A stretch of 64,000 bases of DNA from Phoebastria nigripes (taxonomy: Eukaryota; Chordata; Aves; Procellariiformes; Diomedeidae). The notes under the pieces are model-generated. The model had not been told where the DNA came from and made no database searches. It worked only from the letters and a program-made list of their open reading frames with translations. Below are positions 11,001-21,879 of this stretch, one piece after another. Within the stretch, counting starts at the first letter, position 1. Each line of letters begins with the position of its first letter. A program made the translations under genes and the position numbers. Location of the stretch: the NCBI GenBank assembly GCA_035582835.1, contig JAYKAV010002564.1, positions 61,818 through 125,817 on the forward strand, written 5' to 3'.

Positions 11001-14000
11001 ACACTCTTGCAAGCACCAAGGATTTATCACTGCTTGTAACTGAGCTGCCCTACACCAGTGCATGGCCTTCCTAAACCAAGATGCAGACGTCTGCTGAAGG
11101 ACAACTGGACCAGCTGAACTTAATTAATCTAGCAATTATTTCAGCCACATGGGGTAATTTCTGCATGTACACTGGAGCCCATGAGTCTTCTCCTCACGAC
11201 TCATTGCCTCCCTCCTCTGCAGCAACTCCACCAGCAGAGCTGTTTTGGCGTGCTGGCTGCCTGGCACAGGGCTTTTACCACCAACAGAGACTCTCCACCC
11301 AGAGCCGTGCTCCTTGCAAACCAACCAGAATCCCTCCAGAGATGTGGGGATGAGGGATAAAGTCCAGGCCAAGAGACTGTCCCTTTCTCCCAGCCTCTGC
11401 TGGGATAATAAATTTCTCCCACAGCCAACAGGACATTTTCCAGTTCGTCTCTTGGTAGGGCATGGCTTAGGCAACAGGTACCCACCAGCAAAGCTCCATC
11501 GGTCCCACGCAAATCCTGAGTGACAGAGGGGCTTTTGGAGGTGGGAGAGCCAGGAAGCGGGGAAGCCCCAGGGATGAGGGGAGACCTCTGAAAGACAGAG
11601 AGACAGCTCGCTAAAAACTGTCGGTCAGCTGGGGGCTCCCAGACCAGACTGGCAAGGGAAGGAAGCTGGGTTTGGTTATTTGAAGTAGGGGGTTTAGGCA
11701 TAATTATGGATCCATAACTAATGAACCAATCTGGTATCACTGCCTGAGGGGTTTCAGTCTGTCCTACACATGCTACCGAGTCCTTCAAAGGTCTCCAGAG
11801 CCACCACGAGACTCTGAGATCAAACCCACAGCTCTAACCTTGGGCATCTGCATCATCCTCTGGAGACACCTACCTAGTTGCATGGGCTCTAAAGGAGCCC
11901 CAATGTCCCCTCCGTCCTGCCCAGCTACCCCAAATCCCAGCCAGAGACTGTGAGTAAGGCACCAGCATCCCACCACCCCTTGGTGTGACCGTGGGTGAAG
12001 GGGGCTGAGGAGGCTGGGCACAAGACACATGAGAGCTCCCAGGGGACAGGGATGTCCCCCGAGACTGTCCCACTGCACGGAGAAGTCCCTTGAGGTGGCC
12101 AGCGGGCAAAGGCAGGTTGTTTTGCACTTGACGTTCCTGGGTATTTGGGTACCCGTTGCCATTATGCTCTAGGCATGTGAGAGGGTTGCCAAGCTAAACC
12201 ACAACAAGCTGTCCAAGCTGCTCCTTTCCTCCATTCCTCAGCCAGTTTTGAGTAACTCAGGGATAGCTCAGAGCCAAGGACATTCCTGGAAAAAATGCTG
12301 TGTCCTTGGCCGAATCCCGAGAGCTACTAAACCTGGACTGCCAGAGACTATCAGAGGAAGCGGGACCGTGAGGCTTCTGCTGACCCTGCTTGCCCAAGAC
12401 AGCCGAGTCCAGGTCTATGTGACACCCACCCACTCACAAGGGGATCTGGCATTGCTCTACCTGCAGCAGTGCCAGGGCAACCCTCCTGGTCCTTAGCTAA
12501 GAGCAAACATCATGGGCCGGTGTTGTGAGATACCCTGCTCACACCCCCCCACACACCCCACAGAGCTCTGGCCTCAACAGGCTCCCGGGTAGGACCATTC
12601 CCAGGCAGCGAAGTGTTTCTCTCTTGGCACGTTTGGATTCTTTTGGCATGAAGCAAGGGTGAAAGGACCTCGGCTTCCAGCACTGGGACACACACAGACC
12701 TAGCATGACCCCCTGGCCATGCTCTATGTGCTAAAGCCCAGAGCGATGTAAACAACTTCTTGCTCTGTTCCGCCTCAGCTATTACTCTGCTATTTTAACA
12801 AGGAACTCAGTTATTCCCCTTCCCTTCTGCTCAGACCTTTCTGACCCCAAATATCACTGGGTGATATCACTCTTTGCACTTCCCAGGCCAATGTTTTTAA
12901 AAACATCTTCCTTCTGAGATGCAGCGCTGTTCTCCAGAGACTGGACAACTTCTGGCCCTGACTTTTGTCTTGCTTTGCCTTCATTGCTGAATTAAGGCCT
13001 TCATTAAGGTTGATGAAACAAACGTTTCAACTGGGTTTCCTTTAATAGAATAGTTCCAGCTCTTCCACAGTGACATGCAGCCATTTTCCAGAAAGCCCTT
13101 AAAGCTTCTGGATACTCTGCAAATGGAAACTTTTGCTTCTCTAACAAAATCTGGTTTTAGAAGTCNGGGTTGTTCTCTCTTATCTGTTGTATTCCCAGCC
13201 CCTTCTCCCGGCACTGCCATGGCTGAACTGGATATTGCCAAGATGAGACCTTTTCTCTGATCACCTCCTCTTCGGCAGAGGTTGCAAAGGGCAGTGAACG
13301 TCAGCGATTCGCACCACAGCCACCTCAAGGCTGGATTTCTGCCCGGCGCACTTTCTGTGGGCAGCCCACGAAGAGCATTCCTCAGATTTTTAGGAACAGA
13401 AGAACTGCAATTCAGCCCTAGTGAGTCTTAAATCCTATCTCCCATCCTCTGTGTCATGGGGGGCTGGATGCTCGAGAAGCAGGACTCTGACTCCCAGCCT
13501 CCTGGGACTACATGGAAAGCATCTCTGGGCCCCTTGCTGGTGCAGGTCTCCCATGGGTCCCATCAGCCAGCCCATGGGACCATCACAGACACCCCACAGC
13601 ATCACCGGTGGCCATGGGCACCCAGTGTGGGAGGATGAATCAAGGTCTTTGAAGCAGGTAAGATGAGCCCCAGCCCCAGATGCCTACCTGCCAAAATCAG
13701 AGAGTGGTTTGCTGGTCAAAACCCTTAAATAGCTTATGAGAAACAGGAGCACTGGCTCCTTGGGCTCCTACACCACGTGGGAGCTGTAGCCCAGAACACA
13801 GCCCAGAGCCCAGCACTTAATCAGATAAAGCAGGGCATGCCAGGAGTCACGATCTCTAGTTCTTAGAAACTGAAGATCTTCCCTGAAAGGAAGCAAACTG
13901 CAGCTCCCTTTCTGCTGCGGGCAGCTCTCATGGCTGTGCAGGTGCTGGTTCCCATGCTGAGCATGTCCGGCTTCTGCCATGGTCCCCCTGCCAGGAGGCA

Positions 14001-17000
14001 GGACCACTCGGAGCCCTCGGCAGCATCCGGCAGGTCTCGGTGTAAATCCTGACCCAAATATAGTGTCTCAGCCCTGGGCTACTCAACCCAACGTCAACGG
14101 GCTGCACACAGAACACCTCTGTGACCCTGGGCTGTCACCTCTCCTGTTGCATTTCTGCAGCTCTTGTTCCTGTCTGTTTTCAACCNTGTTTGCACTGTGC
14201 TCTGGGCAGAGGAAAGGGCTGAGCAGGACTCATGTCACTTCATGGTGTGGCTGGTCCACCGCCGTTGCTGCTGTCCATGCCATGACTTCAAAACAAGTGC
14301 CCCGATACCTCCTCCCTTGCGAAGTGAGATCCTCTCGCTCCACCGTGCTGCAATTCCCACCATGGCAAAGGGTGGGCTTGAGTGACATGGCCGGTTAATC
14401 CCAGCGTCCTGCTGGGAGCTGAGTCACCGAGACCATTTTAGCACGCAAATGATGTCATAACGCTGCGAAAGAAAGTGATACGTAAAGGATCCCAGCTCTT
14501 TTCCTCCTCTGTATGTCTATTTATCAGCTCAACATAAACAGATAACAAACCTCCCTGTCTGTGGCAGCTCGGCCTGTATAAGCTAAACACTCCAAGCATT
14601 TCCATGGATTTATCTGCATCCCAGTCATGGTTTATGTAAATATAGAACTCAACTTTTTAGTCTTGTTTTTTTCAGACTGACTAGAAATTCAGCTTTTTTT
14701 TCCCGCTTGTGCCCTTACATGGACCGCGTATCTCCCAGACAGAGTATGCCTTCAGCGCGACCTACGAGTCACTGGGAACGCTTTGTGCTGCCACTTGCCC
14801 CGGTCACAGCAAAACAAGGTTTCTGCCACCGTTTCCCAACTGCGTTACAAAAACACCGATCTGGCCGTGAGGTTCCTTCTCACACCATTTGTTCAGAAAT
14901 GCAGTTCAAACCTGGGTGCGTTGCCACCTCGCTTGCTTCAGCTGTTCTCTACACTGCAGATCCTTCAGTTATCTGTCACGGGATCGTTCCTGCTTCTCTT
15001 TTTGCCTTGGAGGTCTGTTTTATCGTCTGTTGCTAGCTGACAGCTCTCGCTTCTGATGCTCGTCCTCATTACAGGGTTGGTACGTTTTCAGAAATGAAGA
15101 ATGAAACATCTGAGCGCAGACAACAGCAGTTCTGATTTTTGAACAATGAAAGGTGACAAATAAAAGGGCTCTTGTGGATGGGCTGTTCTGCAGCAGGTTG
15201 GAGAGGCCACAAAGCAGAGACCATCTGTGGTCTCCTTTAAGGACCAAATAGGAACGACTCAATGCCTTGGGTTTCTTTCAAAATGGGTGACTATTTTGGA
15301 TATCCCTGGCTATCGTCCGCGGGAGTAACGCAAAGACCAGGGAGTCACCAGCTCCATTCCCACTCTGTGTGCTGGTGGAAGGACCCACACCTTCGTCCCT
15401 TGCCCACCCCCAGCATGAGCTGGGTGCTGCTGGAGAAGCACCAGGAGAAAGGATGCCCCAGTGTCACCCACCCCTTACACCTCTTTTGGAGGCCAGGAGC
15501 TGGGCAGAACAACAACATGTTCTGATGAGGGAAGAGCAGGCACCCAGACTGCTAGAGACCTGCCCAGGACATGGTTAAAAGAAAGCCAAGAGCTGGGAAT
15601 TGGTAAAGACTCTTGGAAGAGAGAAGGAACAGTCTTGGCATGTCGACAGCACTAGCTGATAAACAGAACAGCAGAGTTTAAATACATATGTGTTAGTCAC
15701 AGACTGGTAAGATGCTTAAAGAATGATACAACCACTTCTTTTCCCTTGTTTGCAATTTCCCTTGAGTCTGTCCCAGCTATTTAAATGTGGAGCTTGTTTT
15801 TCCTCCAGATATTTTCATGAAAAGATGACAAGCTTTGAGCATTAATAAGAAATTTAAATACTAACTTGTTTTTCTGTGGTGTTGAAGAAGGGCTCATTGG
15901 TAGGGATCTTCACTTTTCATGGTATCTCGCTCCGCATATAGCCACCAGTAACNGGATTAAATACCACCCAGCAGCGAGCGCCAAGCCTACAGGTACACAC
16001 CCCAGTAAGTTAGAAAGGAAGGCAGGANTTTTTACAAGACCTTCCCAAGGAGTTTTGTAATCCTTATCTGTGGCAATAGGACCTGCCGTCCTCTGGCACC
16101 AGCATCCTTCAAATATGCTCCATTTGGATTAAGTAAACTACTTCCAAGGTCATTGCTTTTCCCTCTGCATCAAAACCTGGCCATGAGGAATGGTGTCCCA
16201 CCACTCGCTGTCAGCTGTATGCAGCCTACAGCAAAGAGTGCTTGGGGACACAAGGATGTCCCCAGGAGCACCAAGCCAGGCAAAGCAGCCTGCAGGGATA
16301 AGGATGCATGGACCTGGAACAGGAGGGTGGCTTGTCCGTACAGGAGTGCGCGTGGGGAGTGGGACATCCAAGAGGAAGGGGAAAGGTGTTGGAAGACACT
16401 TGCCTGTGCCACCTCAACTTCTCCTGTGGGAAGGGTGTTCAACCTTCAGGAGACAAAAATACAGGGACCATCTGCACTATGCACAGCTAGCCCTGGCTGT
16501 GCACAGCTGCCCTGGCATCCAAAGTCTCCTATACAGAGCCTTCTCCTCCAAGAAGCTGGTCCCTAGGCTTACATGGAAAGAGACATCCACCATGTGTGCA
16601 AGCATCTTGCTANAAGAAGTGGTTTTGTGGCCCTGGAATGAATCCTGTCCATCAGTAGGATAATGCCCCCGCATGCAATTTCCCTGCATTTTCCCAGCCA
16701 TCCCTGCTTGAAGCAGCATGAAATCACCGCAGGCCTGTTGGGAGGCAGGACTGGGGACTCCGATGGGACTGAGACATCCAGGTGTCCTCTCCTTACAGGT
16801 GAAGTTGAGGGAAGGAGGATCCATCCATTCCCAGGGAAGGTGGTTGTGCTGGAGAAGGAGAGCACAAGGAGGGGCTGCCTCTGCCACCCGGTGCTCAGTG
16901 TTTTGAAGCCACCCGGGCCCTGCGGTGAGGCCAGGTGGGAATCCAAGGAGAGCCAAGAACAGCAGCAGGTGGATTCTGTGGCACGCTTTGAAAAGTAAAA

Positions 17001-20000
17001 CCTCCTGCTATGGGTATGGCAACTTCTAGGGAGCACTCATCCACCAAACCACCTGGCCCCATGGCACGCACGGTTCACACGGAGTGATGGTCGTTCCCAA
17101 GGGGTAGCTCATCTCAGCCAGGTCCCTCCCGGCAAAGGTACCCCTGAGGGGGTTTAGGAGTGACCGAATGCCAGTGGGAAAGATGGGGATATCTCCAGGG
17201 TGTATATCATAGTGCTATATGCATAGATATATGCTTTTTAAAGAAGACGTCACCAACAGCAGAGGAAGAACTGGACAAAACCAGAGTGGCTCTCACAAAA
17301 CCCATCTCCTCATACAGCTCAGCTGTCAGAGAAACCCATCCCGCAGAGACACCCGCATTGAGCCCCTATCCACTGGCACAAACAGCTTTTCCTCTTCTAA
17401 AGAGAAATCCCAGGCACGATACAAAGATTTCAAGTGATAGCAAGTCAGCTGTGTTCCCAGGTAAATCATCCTTTGGTTAATGCCACTGCTTCAACTTTAC
17501 AGCATGTTTCTAACCTAGATTTCTCTCTCATTGTGTCTTTGCCCGCTACAGCAAAGAGCCACGAGCTATTAGAAATCATCTCTTCATTTATCTACTTGTG
17601 CATATTAGTTTAACTTTGGCTCCCTTGAAACATGGACCTACAAGAAGACCTGTTGAGCACATCCGAAGAGAAGCACTGTCCCAAGCCCCACTGTTGAACT
17701 TGTGGTAAACTTTTACTTGCTAGCAATACAAAATGAAGATTAATTAATTAATGCATCACCAAGATGTGAATTTGGCTCCCCAGTGTGGAGAAGTTAGGGC
17801 AAAGCTCACATCTATTTTGGGCTGTTTATAAACTGCTTCCTAGTTACCCAAGTTTGCCCTTTTCATTGCTAAGAAGACGTGTCATTATGTAGTTACAATA
17901 TTTCTAAATATACCCACTCCTCCCAATATTTAGAAGGGAATGGGGGTGCCTGGAGCCAGTCCAAGAACAGAGCAATGACTGCAAGAAGAACTGTGAGATG
18001 GGCAGAAACTGAACCTTTCCCTTTAAAATACCCTAATTTGCACTTTGGAGAAGTTCCTGCACATCCCAGCTAACAGACAACATCCCACCAACAACTGCAC
18101 AAAGAAGGATGGAAGGAGGGAAGAGGAAAAATAGGTGGGGAGACAGACGTGCAGCAGCTTGGGTCAGCGTGCTGCCGGCCCCGTGCAGATGCTGCCCCTT
18201 CCCCGGTCCTGGCAGGCTGCGGGGAGCTGGAGCGGCCGTTGCACCGCGGGGGCTGCGACCCAGTCACCTCTCAGCTTTGCAAAATGAGTTTTAGCAACAA
18301 CAATACAGCCCGAGGTGCCACTGTGCAGCTGGACTAGGAACTCCCTAATATTTTCTATCCTCAGTGCCTTCATGCAAGGCAGCTACGGACCTATAAACTC
18401 TCTATAGTTCAAGGACAAGAATCTAACCTCCTGTCCCTCCCTACTGAAGAGACATCACAGATGCAAGATAACANCTTCCAGATGTTCAGAGGGCCAGTCC
18501 CACTGGAAGGACCACCTCCCATTCCTTCCCTGCCCTCGTGCCCGCGCTTCCCTCCCATGCTCACGCGTCTGCTTCTCACTCACAAAGGCTTTGCTCAATG
18601 TGTTTAATCAGGGATGCCGGGTGCTGCGTGGGTTTGTGATGCACAATGCTGGGAGCTGTCAAGGGAGAGAGGCTGAGACGGACATCGATGGGGTGATGCC
18701 TGCACTCAGCTGGGGGAATGCCAGCCCCCATGGGTGTACAGCCACAACGCCTGTGTTGGCAGGCACAAGTGCTTCGCTGCCTGCTGCAGTGTGAAATCCA
18801 CTGATATGAGAGAGGGATTTGTCATCACAGGCCTCAGTGCTCTGAGCAGCCAGGTGAGAGCTTGGGAGCCACCTGGGATCCTTCGGATGGCTCCGTGTTC
18901 TCACTCCATCCTGCAGCTAAACACAGCCCTGCGGCTTCCTTGGACGGGGGGAACCATCAGCTTCCTGGGCTGGTTTCTGCGATTGTTTCTGCGGTTCGAT
19001 GATCCCATCCCATCCCATCCCATCCCATCACATCCCATCCCATCCTCGTGCCCCATGGCGGAGCAACAGCCCTGCTCCACCACCGGCATGGGCTGACCTG
19101 CCAGCACCTCGAGCTGGCATTTTCTAGGTGCTAATCCCAGGTTCTAACAATGCCAAGGAGGAAGGAGTGGAGGATATTTTTTTCTTGGCCTCCAGGGATT
19201 GAAATAGAAGAACAAAGTCAGTTCTGCCATATCCAGTTACTGCAATGCAATCTAACTGGGCCAGTTTCACCGACAAATTTGACCGGCAGCCAACTTGCTT
19301 TGTCTTCCACGTCCCAAAGCTACTGAAGTTCAAAGGAGAGCACAACGAGCGCTTTTCTCAGGACCTTCGTCGCTGCCCTCCCCGCTGCGGAGCTGTACAC
19401 CCTCTCCTGGGGTGCCTCTCCTCCCCGTGCCATCCCTTGCCACCATCCTGAGTCCTCTCCTGNGGCACACAGACACACACACACTCGCAGACATCTTCCA
19501 AATTACGTAGTGTTTAACCAGACAATTTCCCAGCTCTCTTTTTCTGAAAACCACAAATTTCCTCCCTTCCTCCTGATCATGGACACTTCCCTATCCCAAT
19601 TCCCAGTCGACTCCTCATCTTCCCACAGTTAAAACCAAAACAGCATCACTAGTGAGGCCGAATGCAAGAGTCTCCCCTGCCTGAAAAAGCAGCTTTTCAG
19701 TGTCAGCTCTCAGTGCTGGCTGCAAGCCGGGATCACCTGCAAACCAGTGCAAACCCCTGCAGTGTCACTGGGATAACTGGTCCCACATAACAGCATTTCT
19801 CTTTCCAGGCAGGTTTGTCCTGCAGCACCTGCAGTTCCCCACCACGGGGAAATTTTCCACCAGCCCACCAGTGGGAAAATAAACCCAGTGCTCTCGTGGC
19901 GAGGGGCACGGTGCTTTCTGTCCCCCAGCCCACGCCAAATGCCACATATAGAAGGTGAAGGCTGCGAGTGCCTTGTCCTCACAGCTGGAGGAAAGCTCCC

Positions 20001-21510
20001 AGGTGGCGCAAGCCCGAGCTTGGAGAGGGGTGGGGGGAACTGTTTAACCCCTTGTTCAGGTCTCCAAAATAAACCTTCATTTATTTCTCCTATGGCTGCA
20101 ATTTTCATCTTTTTTGCCCCGTCAGGAGAGGACCCTCCTATAATAAACTCCGTACACATCCATAAAGAGCTATTTCCAAGTGCTCACAGGCTAGTTAGAG
20201 CTTGATTACGCAGCTGGGAGATCCAGGGTACTGCTGGGTGACCTGGAATAGATAAGGAATCGGAGCCAGAGCAGTCTCTTAAGAGGGGTATCCACATAAG
20301 CCTCTGCTCTGCTTACACTGCTGATACTCCTCAGCTCTGTCCCATCACAGCAGATGCGAATCCAGCCTGGGACATGAAATCTGCCCATGACTACACAGAT
20401 AAATAGCTGAAGACTCTCCTTCTTTCAGTTTCTGGCTCAGCCTGCTGTGAAAAACTAGGGAAACCAAATGGTTCCCAGCCTCCCACGCATGAAGCACATA
20501 CCAAATATTCTTAGTGCAGAGGTTAATAAATGTTACAGAGAAGTGGGATTGGCTCCCACTAAGGCAAGGCACAAAAAGACGAGAGGGACTGGCACAAAGC
20601 CTTCTAGCTCAAAGCAAGCTATTAAAGGATTTGCCAGGTGAAAAGAAGAAGATAAATGTACCCAAATCAAAATAAAAGAATGAATTTTAACTGAATAATA
20701 AACATGAAGCAAATGGCTTGGGGCAAAACCTGCTTCTCGGGGTGATTTCCACAAAGCAGCAAACTTTTTTTACTCCACAAGAACCAGAGACTGTTTAAGC
20801 TTTTGCACAAGAGGAACCGAAGGGACTGAGAGTCCAGAGATCTCCAAAGGAAAAAAAACAGGAGGAAAAAGAAATGCAGCCCAAGGGATCGCTGTCACTG
20901 CACCGGCCCCTCCAGCCACCTTCTGGGAGTACCATCTCTGCTCCCAGCCCTGCCAAAGGATGTTAGAGCAGAGGCAGAGAGAAAATCCCTGGCACCAGCA
21001 CAGGTTTTGGCTTTGCGAGTAACACTGGGATTTCATGAAATACCCTGTTCCCTCCCAGAGTGGCTGGACCAGCTCCCTGCCTCGCTCCTCTGGTCTCTAC
21101 ATGACAGCTATTCCTCTTTAGCAAGCACAGCATGCCTTTCTCGGGGTTCATGTTTTCCGTCTCGTCCCCTAAAACAGCCCAGCGGAGTTCACAGGTATGC
21201 CCCTGCATTTCTCATAGAAACAGCTCAAGCATGGGGAGATGTGACTTACGTCTATCGAGTGTTCCCTCTGAATGAGTTTTCTGGTCTCCTTTTCGCAGTG
21301 ATTGAGCATTGTGTCGCAGTTTTGCGGGCCAGGTGGGGAATTTTCTGTTTGGTTTTTCTGACTGAGCTCCAGAGGGATGCTTCCATCTGGATCCACCACA
21401 TCCAGCTCCTTTTCCAGCTCTTCCATCTCCTCTGGAGACAGAGTAGACAACAAACTGTCAATATCTGGATCTTCACTAACTTGTCGCCGATATTTGGCCA
21501 CTTTGGACAT
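1995..21510 (-). CDS. LMOD1: Leiomodin-1, complete coding region (three exons)
   Basis: Smooth-muscle actin nucleator of the tropomodulin family. Coding exons on the minus strand are 21250-21510 (residues 1-87), 2953-4539 (88-616) and 1995-2021 (617-624); human LMOD1 is about 600 residues. Visible parts: N-terminal tropomyosin/actin-binding segment (MSKVAKYRRQ, DIDSLL, EEMEELEKELD), a charged linker with six tandem 17-residue repeats (169-270), a leucine-rich-repeat domain (about 340-495, with VKLFALANTRADD and SNHITGKGILAIF), Ser-Pro repeats (about 531-550), a proline run (about 558-568) and a C-terminal WH2 motif. Leiomodin binds tropomyosin-coated filaments and recruits actin through the LRR and WH2 modules. 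Family assignment is certain. The long linker with its Lys/Glu repeats fits LMOD1 rather than LMOD2 or LMOD3. The last intron is GC-AG. Neighbouring TIMM17A is also adjacent in human. Confidence 0.96.
2022..2952 (-). other. LMOD1: LMOD1 intron 2, GC-AG type
   Basis: A 931-base intron with a GCAAGT donor preceded by AAGAAG and a CTCTCGCAG acceptor, phase 0. AG|GCAAGT is the strong context typical of the minority GC-AG class. The intron contains a 34-bp minisatellite. Read-through would replace the last eight residues by about 20 unrelated ones (ASAGPPPGSTRRV...) before a stop at 2893. Confidence 0.85.
2580..2800. repeat. 34-bp minisatellite in LMOD1 intron 2
   Basis: The phrase TCTGCCAAGGGATGGATC recurs with AAGGGATGG starts at about 2619, 2653, 2687 and 2720 (spacing 34, 34, 33). 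Weaker copies flank it on both sides (about 2585 and 2764). Copies are diverged by a few bases. Confidence 0.75.
2953..4539 (-). CDS. LMOD1: LMOD1 coding exon 2 (large exon)
   Basis: Residues 88-616 in one 1,587-base exon. The acceptor is a TTGTTAG ending at 4540. The exon holds the Lys/Glu repeat linker, the LRR domain, the Pro/Ser tail and most of the WH2 motif (LLAAIRSSNLKQLKK). It ends at 2953 with the non-GT donor GCAAGT. Using the next GT (inside GTGCAG) would shift the frame and lose the conserved C-terminus. Confidence 0.95.
3991..4296 (-). repeat. LMOD1: Coding tandem repeat in LMOD1, six 51-bp units
   Basis: Six consecutive 17-residue units of the form KEEEKGSALKKDTGKDT occupy residues 169-270. 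After a 10-residue interruption a partial seventh unit (KEEEKSSALKK) follows. Units keep the frame and the KEEEK...KK core while the middle positions vary. The human protein also has approximate repeats in this linker, so the position is conserved, while copy number and sequence are probably lineage-specific. Confidence 0.9.
5313..5362. repeat. 25-bp tandem duplication
   Basis: GTTATCCTCTTTTTAATC and its following bases occur at 5313 and again at 5338, almost identical, back to back. The near-identity suggests a recent slippage event. Confidence 0.85.
9517..9682. promoter_or_regulatory. Candidate muscle enhancer: MEF2-like site and CArG box
   Basis: TTAAAAATAA at 9517-9526 fits the MEF2 consensus YTAWWWWTAR. 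CCTTAAAAGG at 9673-9682 is a perfect SRF-binding CArG box. They lie 147 bases apart in LMOD1 intron 1, in AT-rich sequence that differs from its flanks. LMOD1 is a known SRF/myocardin target in smooth muscle, so an intronic enhancer is plausible. Function is inferred. Confidence 0.4.
10979..11003. repeat. Perfect hairpin, 11-bp arms and 3-nt loop
   Basis: TGTAGGCACAA (10979-10989) is followed by GTC and then its exact reverse complement (10993-11003). It is not next to a gene end, so a terminator role is not suggested. Confidence 0.8.
19002..19045. repeat. (CATCC)n pentanucleotide microsatellite
   Basis: About nine units of CATCC with one interruption (CATCA) near 19026. Confidence 0.95.
21250..21510 (-). 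CDS. LMOD1: LMOD1 coding exon 1
   Basis: Residues 1-87, beginning at the ATG 21508-21510 (MSKVAKYRRQ). The exon carries the tropomyosin-binding and first actin-binding regions. It ends after ...HSID with a GTAAGT donor (21249-21248), phase 0, joining DESR in the next exon as expected for the family. Confidence 0.95.
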
Positions 21511-21875
21511 CTTGGCTCGCTGGCGAGACACGGTTGCGGTTGTGTGTGGTACCCAAGGAAGGAGAAAAAAAAAAAGAAGCTGAAGCTCCAACACTGCTTC
21601 CCCCAGCAGCAGCAGGTGCTGAAGTGTTAAATCTCAGCAGCTCTCAATCGCTGCAGCCCGGGATATAGTAGTTATAAAAAGGGGACACCCCTCGGTCCAA
21701 GAGTTGGCCAATAACAGGATCCAGCTGCGATTTCGGGTGCTGGGAAGCCAATGGAGCCCAGCGGGAGGCGGGGAATGGTGCTATCAGAGGAGCCTGAAAC
21801 CCGAGGACATTCCAGGGAACCATGCAGAGCTGCATGACCAAATTTAGTCCGGAGCATTTAGCCTTTTAAAGGCAA
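21511..21875 (-). promoter_or_regulatory. LMOD1: LMOD1 5' UTR and probable promoter
   Basis: Upstream of the ATG on the minus strand there is a TATA-like CTTTTTATAAC (21671-21681), suggesting a start near 21645. Farther upstream are two near-CArG elements: 21838-21847 (CTAAATTTGG on the minus strand, one mismatch) and 21862-21872 (CCTTTAAAAGG, one base too long). A long T-tract followed by CAG lies just before the ATG (about 21515-21565). If used as an acceptor, there would be an extra noncoding exon and the true promoter would be farther upstream. Confidence 0.45.
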
Positions 21876-21879
21876 TGGG

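Larger units (their letters stand above)
4540..21249 (-). other. LMOD1: LMOD1 intron 1 (16.7 kb)
   Basis: A long intron with no recognisable exon of another gene on either strand. Short open frames are frequent but have no family-like features or splice-consistent continuation. Contents I can name: a 25-bp tandem duplication (5313-5362), a MEF2-like site and a perfect CArG box (9517-9682), a small hairpin (10979-11003), and a CATCC pentamer run (19002-19045). Single Ns occur at about 10 positions. Confidence 0.8.

Noticed and set aside
11000..11050. Hairpin region as microRNA or tRNA
   Set aside because: Arms are only 11 bp and no tRNA-like box sequences are present.
21007..21630. 207-codon plus-strand frame over LMOD1 exon 1
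   Set aside because: Antisense to the conserved LMOD1 first exon. No family features.
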